Shown here piece by piece: positions 52,036 through 60,441 of a DNA stretch of 64,000 bases; position 1 is the first letter of the stretch; each line of letters starts with the position of its first letter. The position numbers and the translations under genes are program-made. The DNA comes from F-183 sp964627455 (GTDB lineage Bacteria > Acidobacteriota > Terriglobia > Bryobacterales > Bryobacteraceae), in the NCBI GenBank assembly GCA_964627455.1, contig CAZVKC010000029.1, positions 1 through 64,000 on the forward strand. The letters run 5' to 3'. The notes below the pieces were generated by a model. The model saw only the letters and a program-made list of their open reading frames with translations, had not been told where the DNA came from and ran no database searches.

Positions 52036-52482
52036 ATGTACCTGTCATCGACAAGGATCGTCGACGGCTATCGTCCGCCCACGCCCGCAACGTGGCGCGC
52101 GCCGGCGGTAGCCAAGGCTTCCAGCACAACTCGCACCAATCAATCGAGCCTGCAGTTTCAAGTCAGGACTGCAGAAGGCGACACCGTGACGCTTTCCATC
52201 CAGGCGCAGCAACTGTCCAGCGTCTCGCGCGCTTCTTATCGGACGCCCGGGCAAGGCGGCGGCGCTGCCAAGGCCTACGAGAGTTCGCAATCGAACACGC
52301 TGAACGCCAGCGTTACCGTGCAAGGATCCCTTAGCGATGAAGAGTTGCAGGATATCGCGAAGGTCCTCACGGCGTTGAGTCAAGGCAAAACAGTGACCGA
52401 TGCCGGAACGGTCGCCGCCGCAAGCTATTCGTACACCAACCAGACGAGTGTCGATCGCGTGCGCGTCTCCGTTCAAGGCTAA
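52036..52482 (+). CDS. unknown protein with repeat-poor beta-rich sequence
   Basis: 148 residues from ATG 52036, with AAAGAGG about 10 bp upstream. No leader. Ser/Thr/Gln-rich. A segment LQFQVRTAEGDTVTLSIQAQQ and GSLSDEELQDIAKVLTAL suggest an alternating strand plus a helical acidic end, comparable to small proteins of unknown function near flagellar or motility genes, but I could not place it in a family. 48 bp after the DMT permease gene. Its stop overlaps the convergent ceramidase-like gene by 4 bp. Confidence 0.5.
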   Translation: MYLSSTRIVDGYRPPTPATWRAPAVAKASSTTRTNQSSLQFQVRTAEGDTVTLSIQAQQLSSVSRASYRTPGQGGGAAKAYESSQSNTLNASVTVQGSLSDEELQDIAKVLTALSQGKTVTDAGTVAAASYSYTNQTSVDRVRVSVQG

Positions 52483-53846
52483 TTTCGCGTCACGCGCTTC
52501 ATCACACGGTGAATCGACTCGAAGATCGTCTCTTCGACGTCCTCGGCGAATGGTCCCGGCTGGCCGTAGTAAATCATACTGTCGTTCGCTTCGTACCCGC
52601 CTTCCTTCAACACGCGCAGCGAAGGAATGTAGCAGGGCACGTCATTCGAGTAACCGAGCACGACGAGGTTCGTCTTCGGGAACTCGCGCTTCGCACGCAG
52701 CGAATAGTCGATCACGACTTCACCGCCCAGTGCGATCAGCGTGAGCGACTTACCGAACGACACGGCCTGGACGGGATACGGCAGGGTCCGCACCGGCGCG
52801 CCTTCGTCGTACTTCGCCAGCATGAACTTCGCGCGCCGAACGGCGGCCGGGATCTTGCTGTCGAGTTCCTTCTCAAACGTCGCGCGGGTGTGCATCGCGA
52901 ATCGCAACTTCGTCTGCTCGAACGCCGCAGTGATCGCGCCTTCCACCGGCCGCATGGACTTTGGATCATCAAGGACCTTCTGCGCCGCATCGGCGAGCGA
53001 CTTGCCGTGCTGCTTTGCCAGGTCCAGCGAACTGCGCGGGTTCGGATTCTGATCCGCGCCGCACATCAGCAGGAACATCCCGACCGCTCCTGGATTCGCA
53101 TTCTCCATCTCAATCTGCGCAAAACCCGCGTAATCGCCGCTCAGCTCATAAAACTCGCCAGTGAGCGTCGTGTTGTGACATGTGTACATCGCGACGACTG
53201 AGATCGGCTTGCCGGATCGCTTCGACACGACTTTGAGCACTGGCACGCTGTGGTCCACGGGACCAGTTGGATTCACGCCGATCTTATACGTGCCGTCGGG
53301 ATTGCGCACCCGACGGTTCACGGCGAAGGTGGCCGTACCTGTCCCGTACGTCACGTCGACGGCTTCCATATGCGCCAGCGCGGATCCGACTGCGTTGTAC
53401 AGGCTATCAGTCAGTTCGCGGCCGTAGTCTTCGACTGATGTTTGTACTTCGGGAGTGAACGAGAACATCGTCACCAGGTTCGACCGTACGAACGGACCCG
53501 TGTGCGTGTGTGACGAGTTGTAGAGGATGTTGGCGCGATCGATGCCATACTCTTTCTGCAATCGCGAGGAAACCACGTCCGTGATCTGCCGCGGCAATCC
53601 GATCAGGTCCGTGCTGACGATCACGAAGGTCCCTTTGCGCTCATCGCGGATGGCAAGCGCCTTCGCCCACAACTGATGCAGGACACCCGTCGACGGCTTG
53701 TTCCGATTGCCGTATCCGGAGAGCCAGATGGACTTCTTCGGCGTGATGTCCACACGCGAGGCGCCGGCTTCGTAACCCTTGGCGGCGGCACTGGCGGTCA
53801 TCGTCGAAAACGCAGCAAGCAACAGAACAACAACAGCGGGTCTCAT
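52479..53846 (-). CDS. secreted neutral/alkaline ceramidase-like protein
   Basis: 455 residues from ATG 53846, signal peptide MRPAVVVLLLAAFSTMTASAAA; ATG 53861 upstream is also possible. Similar to the N-terminal domain of non-lysosomal ceramidase: AGASRVDITPKKSIWLSGYG, ILYNSSHTHTGP (metal-binding histidines), and MYTCHNTTLTGEF. It is shorter than true neutral ceramidases (about 650-700) and lacks their C-terminal domain, so a narrower amidase or esterase role is likely. Widespread in Acidobacteria and Planctomycetes. Divergent from the exported oxidoreductase gene. Confidence 0.82.
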   Translation of the reverse strand: MRPAVVVLLLAAFSTMTASAAAKGYEAGASRVDITPKKSIWLSGYGNRNKPSTGVLHQLWAKALAIRDERKGTFVIVSTDLIGLPRQITDVVSSRLQKEYGIDRANILYNSSHTHTGPFVRSNLVTMFSFTPEVQTSVEDYGRELTDSLYNAVGSALAHMEAVDVTYGTGTATFAVNRRVRNPDGTYKIGVNPTGPVDHSVPVLKVVSKRSGKPISVVAMYTCHNTTLTGEFYELSGDYAGFAQIEMENANPGAVGMFLLMCGADQNPNPRSSLDLAKQHGKSLADAAQKVLDDPKSMRPVEGAITAAFEQTKLRFAMHTRATFEKELDSKIPAAVRRAKFMLAKYDEGAPVRTLPYPVQAVSFGKSLTLIALGGEVVIDYSLRAKREFPKTNLVVLGYSNDVPCYIPSLRVLKEGGYEANDSMIYYGQPGPFAEDVEETIFESIHRVMKRVTRN

Positions 53847-53897
53847 ACTTTGCAGAATCATACCGCAACGACTGTTCATCGTGAAATGATAAGGGAC

Positions 53898-55163
53898 ATG
53901 ACCCGTAGAGAAGTCATCGCCCTCGCCGGAGCAGCACCGGCGTTTCTGAACTCCGCATTCGCCGCGCCGTCCGATCGCATCAACGTCGGCTTCATTGGCG
54001 TCGGAGGCATGGGCACGAGCCGCATGCAGGGTTTCCTCAAGCATGACGACGTCAATCCCGTGGCCGTCTGCGACCTGGATTCCACCCGTGTCGATAAGGC
54101 CGTCGAGTTTATCCGGAAGCAGCGCAACCAGACACCAAAGACCTACAAGGACTACCGCCAGCTGCTGGCCGACAAGGAAATCGACGCGGTCTGCATCGCG
54201 ACGCCCGATCACTGGCATGCGCTGCCGACGATTCAAGCCTGCGCCGCCGGCAAGGATGTCTTTGTCGAGAAGCCCCTCAGCTATTCGATCGGCGAAGGGC
54301 GCGCGATGGTCAAGGCGGCCAGAGCGCACAAGCGCGTGACGCAGATGGGCAACCACATCCATAACGACCTGCACAACTACCGGCGCGTTGTAGAACTCGT
54401 GCGATCCGGCATGCTCGGCAAGATCCATCGCGTATCGGTTTGGAAGACATCGGAAACCAAAGGCCTCGGCAAGCCCGCGGACACCACGCCGCCCGCGACG
54501 CTCGATTACGAATTCTGGCTGGGACCTGCACCGCGGCGTCCGTACAATCCCAATCGCTCCCACTTCAACTTCCGCTACTTCTGGGACTATTCCGGCGGCA
54601 TGTTCATCGACTTCTGGTGCCACATCACGGACGTCGTGTACTGGGCGCTCGACCTGCAGGCTCCGAAGTTTGTGGCGGCGGCCGGCGTTCGCGATCTCGC
54701 CGACGATAACGCCGAGACGCCGAACTACATGGACGTGCAGTACGAGTATCCGAACAACCTGAACATGGTGTGGATGCTGAACACGCAAGGTCCGCCGGCG
54801 ATCGAGAACTGGCAGATTGGCGCGGCGTTCCAGGGTACGGAAGCGACGCTGATGACCAATTACGGAGAGCACAAGGTGTTTCAAAAGGGCAAGGAAATCG
54901 TGGACTTCAAGCGTCCCGAACCTTCGATTCCCAACTCGCCCGGCCACATCCGCGAGTTCCTCGACAGCATCAAGAGCCGTAAACTGACGACGTGCGACGT
55001 TGAGTACGCGCACCGCTTGAACAAGGGCGGCTTGCTCGGCAACATCGCGCTGCGCACCGGCCGCCGTATTCAGTGGGACGACGCGAAGGAGCAGATCATC
55101 GGCGACAAGGCCGCGCAGAAGATGGTGACGCGTCTGTATCGCAAGCCCTGGAAGCTGGCGTAA
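53898..55163 (+). CDS. Tat-exported Gfo/Idh/MocA-family oxidoreductase
   Basis: 421 residues. Leader MTRREVIALAGAAPAFLNSAFAAP has the twin-arginine signature. NAD(P) fold NVGFIGVGGMG, EKPL motif (VEKPLSYSIGEGRAM), CIATPDHWHALPTIQ and the C-terminal WCHITDVVYWAL. This is the exported version of the fold that occurs cytoplasmically at 32897; Tat export of a folded, cofactor-loaded enzyme is sensible. Start ATG 53898 or in-frame ATG 53886. Common in Acidobacteria and Planctomycetes with polysaccharide catabolism. Substrate unknown. Confidence 0.88.
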   Translation: MTRREVIALAGAAPAFLNSAFAAPSDRINVGFIGVGGMGTSRMQGFLKHDDVNPVAVCDLDSTRVDKAVEFIRKQRNQTPKTYKDYRQLLADKEIDAVCIATPDHWHALPTIQACAAGKDVFVEKPLSYSIGEGRAMVKAARAHKRVTQMGNHIHNDLHNYRRVVELVRSGMLGKIHRVSVWKTSETKGLGKPADTTPPATLDYEFWLGPAPRRPYNPNRSHFNFRYFWDYSGGMFIDFWCHITDVVYWALDLQAPKFVAAAGVRDLADDNAETPNYMDVQYEYPNNLNMVWMLNTQGPPAIENWQIGAAFQGTEATLMTNYGEHKVFQKGKEIVDFKRPEPSIPNSPGHIREFLDSIKSRKLTTCDVEYAHRLNKGGLLGNIALRTGRRIQWDDAKEQIIGDKAAQKMVTRLYRKPWKLA

Positions 55164-55166
55164 GTC

Positions 55167-56708
55167 TTACGCCTTGCCCCAGGATTCGCGCAGGACGTTC
55201 TTTTGGATCTTGCCGGTGCCTCCCTTGGGGAGCGCATCGGCAAACACCACACTGCTCGGACACTTGAAGTGGGTCATCCGTTCGCGGCAGTAGGCGACCA
55301 ACTCGTTCTCCGTGAGTTCCGCGCCCGGCCGCTTCACGACCACGGCGCGGATATTCTCGCCCCACTTCGGATCCGGCACGCCGATCACGGCGGTTTCGAG
55401 CACGGCCGGATGCGTCATGATCAGCGCTTCGACCTCCGGTGAGTACACGTTCTCGCCGCCGGTCTTGATCATGTCCTTCTTGCGATCCATCACATACAGG
55501 AAGCCGCGTTCGTCGAGTGCGCCCATGTCGCCGGTGTGCATCCACCCACCGCGCAGGACCTCGGCATTCACATCGTCGCGCTTCCAGTAACCCTTCATGC
55601 GGCTCGCGCCACGCGCGATGATTTCGCCGACCTCACCGACAGGAACGTCATTGTCGCGATCATCAACGATGCGCACCTCCACACCCATCGCCGGGCGCCC
55701 GGCGGACTGCAGCGGGTGAAACTTCCCTTCCGGCCACTTCACGCGATGATCCTCCGGCAGCATGATCGAGATGATCGGACTCATTTCCGTCATGCCGTAT
55801 CCCTGCGTGAATCCGCAGTTGGGCAGTTTCGACATCGCGGCTTCGAGCAGCGGCAAAGGCATCGGCGATGCTCCATACAACAGCGACTGCAGGCTCGACA
55901 GATCATACTCGTGGAACTTCGGGTGGTTGAGAACCAGGTTGATCATCGTCGGCACGAGCGTGCTGGCGTTCACCTTGTCCCGCTGCACGATTCGCATGAA
56001 GCCTTCCGGATCGAAGGCGCGCAGGAACGAGTGCGTCGACCCTCGGAACGTCACCTTATACAGGTTCGCGATGTCAGCCAGGTGGAACATCGGCGCGGCA
56101 TGCAGGTAGACGTCGGTCTTCGGCACGCCGGTCATCATCATGACCGCTGCGTTCGCGTACAGATTGGCGTGCGTCAGCATCGCCGCTTTGGGGCCACCGG
56201 TGGTGCCCGATGTATAGAAGAGTCCCGCGAGATCGTGCTCGTCCGGCTCGTTGATGGAAGCAAGTTTCGGCGCGGCTGCGACATTCGACTGATAGGAGAT
56301 CATGCCGTCCGGCGTCGCGCCATCGCCCGCGTAGATGTACTGGCGAATCGACGGACACCGTTCGCGGATTTGCGCGACAAGCGGAGCGAACCGCTCATCG
56401 ACGACCAGTGCGCTGGTCTCGGAATCATTGAGTGAAAAGACGAAATCCTCAATACCCCAACGGATGTTCAACGGCACGATGGGAAGTCCCGCCGTGTGGC
56501 AGGCGAAGTAGAGTTCGAGGTACTCGGGCCGATTAAGCAACAAGGCAGCGACGCGCTCCCCAGGCTGCAGTCCAGTGAGCAGGAAAGACGCGGCTTTGCG
56601 CACACGTGAGCCGAACTCTGCGTAGGTGAGCCGGAGTTCGCCATCGATCACCGCAAGCCGGCCGGCGGAGAACTTCTCGGCGTGACGTAAACAATAGAGC
56701 AGATTCAT
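55167..56708 (-). CDS. acyl-CoA synthetase (long-chain fatty-acid CoA ligase type)
   Basis: 513 residues, class I adenylate-forming. ATP-binding P-loop LFYTSGTTGGPKAAMLTHAN, GYGMTEMSP and the hinge region GDMGALDERGFLYVMDRKKDMIKTGGENVY, ending with GGTGKIQKNVL, the catalytic C-terminal lysine. ATG 56708 overlaps the CoA-transferase stop (ATGA), so the ligase and the transferase share a transcript and probably a pathway. Substrate chain not determined. Confidence 0.9.
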   Translation of the reverse strand: MNLLYCLRHAEKFSAGRLAVIDGELRLTYAEFGSRVRKAASFLLTGLQPGERVAALLLNRPEYLELYFACHTAGLPIVPLNIRWGIEDFVFSLNDSETSALVVDERFAPLVAQIRERCPSIRQYIYAGDGATPDGMISYQSNVAAAPKLASINEPDEHDLAGLFYTSGTTGGPKAAMLTHANLYANAAVMMMTGVPKTDVYLHAAPMFHLADIANLYKVTFRGSTHSFLRAFDPEGFMRIVQRDKVNASTLVPTMINLVLNHPKFHEYDLSSLQSLLYGASPMPLPLLEAAMSKLPNCGFTQGYGMTEMSPIISIMLPEDHRVKWPEGKFHPLQSAGRPAMGVEVRIVDDRDNDVPVGEVGEIIARGASRMKGYWKRDDVNAEVLRGGWMHTGDMGALDERGFLYVMDRKKDMIKTGGENVYSPEVEALIMTHPAVLETAVIGVPDPKWGENIRAVVVKRPGAELTENELVAYCRERMTHFKCPSSVVFADALPKGGTGKIQKNVLRESWGKA

Positions 56709-57805
56709 GCCTGGCTGTCTTCCTTGTCGTCGTTCAATATAAATTCGCGCAACACCGCCTCCGTGTGTTCGCCGAGGCGCGGCGCGCGTTCTCCCCAAGC
56801 TCCCGGCGTCGCACTCAACGCCGGCGTGGGGCCGGCGCCGAATTCACGCATCGCTGCCGCGAGATCGCGCACCGGCGTAACGCAGCAATCCTGATCGCGC
56901 AACTGCGCGAACCATTCTTCCGCCGTCTTCGTCAGCAGCACAGCGGACAAGCCTGCCTTGATCTCACGCTGCCGTTCGCCAACTGCGAACTGGTCGCGGA
57001 TCCATTCGGGATGCCCGAGCGCGCCACAGAGCGTCACCCAGAACTTGGGCTCGAGCGCACCAACTGCGACATAACCTTCTGCAGCCGGATACACGCCGTA
57101 GCACGCATAGCGGCCCGTGAGCAGTTCATTCCCGCGTTCCGGCAATCGTCCCGATCCGTCGTACAGACTCTGCGGAATCGGCAGTAGCGAACGCACGCCG
57201 TGCGTCATCGACACATCGACGAACTGTCCCCGGCCCGTGCGTTCGCGCGCCTGCAGCGCCAGCAGGATCCCGGTCAACACCTGCATCGATCCGCCGGCGA
57301 GGTCCGCCAACTGCACACCGGGGACAACCGGCGAGGATGGAGTTCCGATCTCATTGAGTACGCCCGCCATCGCGAGATAGTTGATGTCGTGACCGGCCAT
57401 TTGCGAATACTCGCCGTGCTGCCCGTAGCCGGACAACGAAACATAGATCAAGCGCGGATGCATCGCAGCGAGATGCTCATAGCCGAGACGCAAGCGATCC
57501 ATCACACCCGGACGGAAACCTTCCACCAACACATCCGCATGACCAACGATCGCCAGCAGCGCGTCGCGGCCTTCAGCAGTCTTCAAATCCAGCTCGACGC
57601 TTTCCTTGCCTTTGTTGGTGGCTTCGAAGATCGGATTCGAGTGAGCCCCGCCCTCATCGGTGAAACTGTGGCGCGCGTAATCGCCCACGCCGGGCTGCTC
57701 AACTTTGATCACTCGCGCGCCGAAAGCGGCAAGCGTTTGCGTGGCGACGGCGCCCGGCAAAAGGCGGGTCAAATCGACGACGAGAATGCCGCTGAGTGCC
57801 TGCAT
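56705..57805 (-). CDS. CaiB/BaiF-family (type III) CoA-transferase
   Basis: 366 residues. Family III pattern: LVVDLTRLLPGAVATQTLAAFGA, VLVEGFRPGVMDRLRLGY, and GHDINYLAMAG with the catalytic Asp. Transfers CoA between acyl groups, for example in carnitine, bile-acid or aromatic-acid routes. Coupled to the acyl-CoA synthetase by ATGA overlap. Divergent from mdh. Confidence 0.92.
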   Translation of the reverse strand: MQALSGILVVDLTRLLPGAVATQTLAAFGARVIKVEQPGVGDYARHSFTDEGGAHSNPIFEATNKGKESVELDLKTAEGRDALLAIVGHADVLVEGFRPGVMDRLRLGYEHLAAMHPRLIYVSLSGYGQHGEYSQMAGHDINYLAMAGVLNEIGTPSSPVVPGVQLADLAGGSMQVLTGILLALQARERTGRGQFVDVSMTHGVRSLLPIPQSLYDGSGRLPERGNELLTGRYACYGVYPAAEGYVAVGALEPKFWVTLCGALGHPEWIRDQFAVGERQREIKAGLSAVLLTKTAEEWFAQLRDQDCCVTPVRDLAAAMREFGAGPTPALSATPGAWGERAPRLGEHTEAVLREFILNDDKEDSQA

Positions 57806-57830
57806 AAACGACAGTTACGGATGGTATCAC

Positions 57831-57839
57831 TGATATACT
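57831..57839 (+). promoter_or_regulatory. mdh: extended -10 promoter candidate before mdh
   Basis: TGA-TATACT (57831-57839) matches an extended -10 (TGnTATAAT, five of six in the hexamer). No -35 hexamer is convincing. Predicted start is near 57846, close to ATG 57864. Confidence 0.45.
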
Positions 57840-57863
57840 GGACTTTTCCGAGAGACTCCCCAT

Positions 57864-58805
57864 ATGAGAAAGAAAGTCACTGTAGTCGGCGCTGGCAATG
57901 TCGGCGCGAATTGTGCCGTCAACATCGCATACAAAGAGTTGGCGGACGTTGTTCTGGTGGACATCGTTGAGGGCGTGCCGCAGGGCAAAGGCCTCGACAT
58001 GCTCCAGATGGGCCCGATCGAAGGTTATGACGTCCGGGTCACCGGCGCCAACGACTACGAGCCCACCAAGGATTCGGATATCGTCATCATCACCGCGGGC
58101 TTCCCGCGCAAGCCGGGCATGAGCCGCGACGACTTGCTGATGGCGAACTACGAGATCGTGAAGACCGCCGCGGAGAATGCCGCCAAGTATTCGCCGAACG
58201 CAATCCTCATCCTCGTCACCAATCCGCTGGACGCGATGTGCTGGACCGCGTTCAAGGTCACGGGCTTCCCGCGTGAGCGCGTCATCGGCATGGCCGGCGT
58301 CCTCGACACCGCGCGCTACCGGACGTTCCTCGGCGAAGCGCTCGGCGTTTCGATCGAGAACATTCAGGCGCTCGTGCTCGGCGGCCACGGTGACACCATG
58401 GTGCCGCTCGTCCGCCTGACCAGCGTTTCCGGCATCCCGCTCACCGAACTGCTCGACCAGAAGACCATCGACGCGATCGTCGACCGCACGCGCAACGGCG
58501 GCGCTGAGATCGTGAAGTATCTCAAGACGGGCAGCGCTTATTATGCTCCGTCTGCCGCGGCAGTCGAAATGGCGGAGTCGATCCTGAAAGACAAGAAGAA
58601 GGTGCTGCCTTGCGCCGCCTACCTCGACGGCGAGTACGGCATCAACGGCCTGTTCGTCGGCGTGCCGGTGAAACTGGGCTCAAAGGGCATCGAGAAGATC
58701 TACGAAGTCGCCCTGCAGGACGACGAGAAGGCTGCTCTCAACAAGAGCGCCGGCGCCGTGCAGGAACTGGTGGATGTGCTGAAGGCCAAGGCCGGCATTT
58801 CGTAG
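57864..58805 (+). CDS. mdh: malate dehydrogenase
   Basis: 313 residues, NAD-dependent; malate to oxaloacetate. Family motifs: KVTVVGAGNVGANCAVNIAY, PGMSRDDLLMANYEIV, LVTNPLDAMCWTAF, and the catalytic GGHGDTMVPL. This is the LDH-like bacterial MDH type. Upstream extended -10; downstream, a 37-residue gene and a strong terminator, so it is a short transcription unit. Confidence 0.95.
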   Translation: MRKKVTVVGAGNVGANCAVNIAYKELADVVLVDIVEGVPQGKGLDMLQMGPIEGYDVRVTGANDYEPTKDSDIVIITAGFPRKPGMSRDDLLMANYEIVKTAAENAAKYSPNAILILVTNPLDAMCWTAFKVTGFPRERVIGMAGVLDTARYRTFLGEALGVSIENIQALVLGGHGDTMVPLVRLTSVSGIPLTELLDQKTIDAIVDRTRNGGAEIVKYLKTGSAYYAPSAAAVEMAESILKDKKKVLPCAAYLDGEYGINGLFVGVPVKLGSKGIEKIYEVALQDDEKAALNKSAGAVQELVDVLKAKAGIS

Positions 58806-58860
58806 CAACATTCGCCTGTGTTATCGTTTTAAGACTCTATCGGAGAGGTAGATACACCTT

Positions 58861-58974
58861 ATGGATGAAACGACCCTGCGAATTGTCGCTGGCATCGGCT
58901 GCCTGGTGCTAGTGGGCATCATCGTCATGCGCCGCAAAGGCAAGAGCAAGAGCACGACTGAGGACGATTTCTAG
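58861..58974 (+). CDS. 37-residue single-helix membrane protein
   Basis: ATG 58861 to TAG 58972. One hydrophobic helix (IVAGIGCLVLVGIIV) followed by a basic stretch (MRRKGKSKS) and an acidic end (TTEDDF), positive-inside. GGAGAGG lies about 12 bp upstream. Placed between mdh and a strong terminator, so it is likely transcribed with mdh. No family known; coding evidence is the clean helix and charge pattern. Confidence 0.55.
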   Translation: MDETTLRIVAGIGCLVLVGIIVMRRKGKSKSTTEDDF

Positions 58975-58991
58975 AGTTCCTGACGACAACC

Positions 58992-59030
58992 AAGGGAGGC
59001 CAGCGGCGGCTCACGCTACTGGCCTCCCTT
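58992..59030 (+). terminator. Rho-independent-type terminator
   Basis: Perfect 12-bp stem: AAGGGAGGCCAG (58992-59003) and CTGGCCTCCCTT (59019-59030), 15-base loop, followed by TCTGATTGATTC, only mildly T-rich. Ends the mdh unit. Confidence 0.8.
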
Positions 59031-59048
59031 TCTGATTGATTCTCACCC

Positions 59049-59555
59049 GTGTCCAACACCACAAACCCTACTGTTGACCCGAAGTATGCCTGCTTCAAGC
59101 TCCGGATCTCGCAATCGAAGATCCACCGCTGGGGCATCTACGCGGGTGAACCAATCCCCAAAAACCGCAAGGTAATCGAATACCGCGGCGAGAAGATCAG
59201 CCGCCGCGAAACCAAGCGCCGGGCGGATTCCGCCGAATTCAATTACCTGTTCACGCTCGACCCGTACTGGACCATCGACGGTTCCGTCGGCGGAAGCGGC
59301 GCGGAATACATCAACCATTGCTGCGAGCCCAACCTCGAAGCTCGCATCATTCGGGAACACATCCTGTACTTCACGCTGCGCGACATCGCGGAAGGCGAAG
59401 AACTCACCATCGACTATCGTTTCGGATGGGATGTCGAGAAGTACGAATGCAAGTGCGGCGCGCCAAAGTGCCGAGGGCACATTAACCTTCCGAAACCGGA
59501 GCCGGCGCCTCGAAAGAAGCGCAAGAAGGCCGCGCCTAAGAAGAAGCGCGTTTGA
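59049..59555 (+). CDS. SET-domain protein-lysine methyltransferase
   Basis: 168 residues. Core SET motifs RWGIYAGEPIPKNRKVIEYRGE, EYINHCCEPNLEA (NHxC-type), GEELTIDYRF, and a post-SET-like CKCGAPKCRGHI (CxC...C zinc cluster). A strongly basic C-terminal tail (PRKKRKKAAPKKKRV) could bind nucleic acid. Eukaryotic-type SET enzymes modify histones; bacterial ones modify ribosomal or nucleoid proteins, target unknown. Starts with GTG 59049. Convergent with the acetyltransferase gene; the 3' ends overlap by 20 bp. Confidence 0.9.
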   Translation: MSNTTNPTVDPKYACFKLRISQSKIHRWGIYAGEPIPKNRKVIEYRGEKISRRETKRRADSAEFNYLFTLDPYWTIDGSVGGSGAEYINHCCEPNLEARIIREHILYFTLRDIAEGEELTIDYRFGWDVEKYECKCGAPKCRGHINLPKPEPAPRKKRKKAAPKKKRV

Positions 59556-60039
59556 TCCGATACAGGACGTGCCGCCGGAGTTCATGGCCATCCGGCAGGC
59601 GCGGATGATCGAACTCCCCGTCGAAACGCATCCCCAGCTTTTCCATCACCCGGCGTGACGGCAGATTGTGCGGGACCGTGAACGCAACGATCTCGTCCAG
59701 ATCCAGCGGGCCGAAGCCATACGCGAGCACGGCACGGGCCGCCTCGGTCGCATAGCCGCGATTGTGGAAGTCCGCGTGGAAACGCCAACTGATCTCGACA
59801 CATGGGGTGAAGTGCGCTTCGAAGGTTGGCCGTGTCAACCCTGTGACGCCAATGAAGTCGCCTTCGAGTTCTACGACGAAGTGAGCCGAGATACGAGCCG
59901 CGTAGGCGTCTGACTGCTCACGCGTCAGCAGCGACGGCATGAATCGCATGACGCGCGGATCAGCGTTCATCGTCGCGAACGCATCGAGATCCGAAGGCTG
60001 CCAGCCGCGCAAAACCAGGCGTTCCGTTCGAAGCTGCAT
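59536..60039 (-). CDS. GNAT-family N-acetyltransferase (RimJ/RimL type)
   Basis: 167 residues from ATG 60039, which begins with MQLRTERLVLRGWQPSDLDA, the usual RimJ/RimL opening. Acetyl-CoA motif NRGYATEAARAVLAYGFG, and HNLPSRRVMEKLGMRF. Substrate likely protein N-terminus or small amine. An open frame extends upstream to 60312 but without the family start. Divergent from the next gene. Confidence 0.88.
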   Translation of the reverse strand: MQLRTERLVLRGWQPSDLDAFATMNADPRVMRFMPSLLTREQSDAYAARISAHFVVELEGDFIGVTGLTRPTFEAHFTPCVEISWRFHADFHNRGYATEAARAVLAYGFGPLDLDEIVAFTVPHNLPSRRVMEKLGMRFDGEFDHPRLPDGHELRRHVLYRIKRASS

Positions 60040-60064
60040 ATTTGCAGAGTATATTGAAGGAACG

Positions 60065-60439
60065 ATGGACCGCTGGGTATCCTTCCGCCTTCTGGCAATC
60101 GTCGCGTCAGGCGCCGTTCTCACCCGCATCGTGCTGTTCCGGATGCTCGGATGGGAGAACCCGCACCGGTGGCGCGAGATCTGCGCCATGATCGGCGGAC
60201 TCATCCTGTTCTGGATCGGCACGCAAAAGATCCGCAGGCGGAGCGATCTGCAGATGACGGCGCTACTGGGCGCGTTGCTACTACTCGTCAGCGAACTGCC
60301 GTTTGTGTCCAATCATCTATTCGGATTCCTCCAGACCGATCGTTCGTTTCTCGAACTCTTCGCCGTAGTCCCGATGGGACTGTGCCTTCTGCTTTGCTAC
60401 TTCGCGCTACTCGGGATGATGAGTGAGCGGCCCGACTGA
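60065..60439 (+). CDS. small membrane protein of unknown function
   Basis: 124 residues from ATG 60065 with AAGGA close upstream. Four hydrophobic segments: LLAIVASGAVLTRIVLF, ICAMIGGLILFWIGTQ, MTALLGALLLLVSELPFV and LELFAVVPMGLCLLLCYF. No family recognised. Convergent, 2 bp, with the DUF1501 gene. Confidence 0.6.
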   Translation: MDRWVSFRLLAIVASGAVLTRIVLFRMLGWENPHRWREICAMIGGLILFWIGTQKIRRRSDLQMTALLGALLLLVSELPFVSNHLFGFLQTDRSFLELFAVVPMGLCLLLCYFALLGMMSERPD

Positions 60440-60441
60440 CG

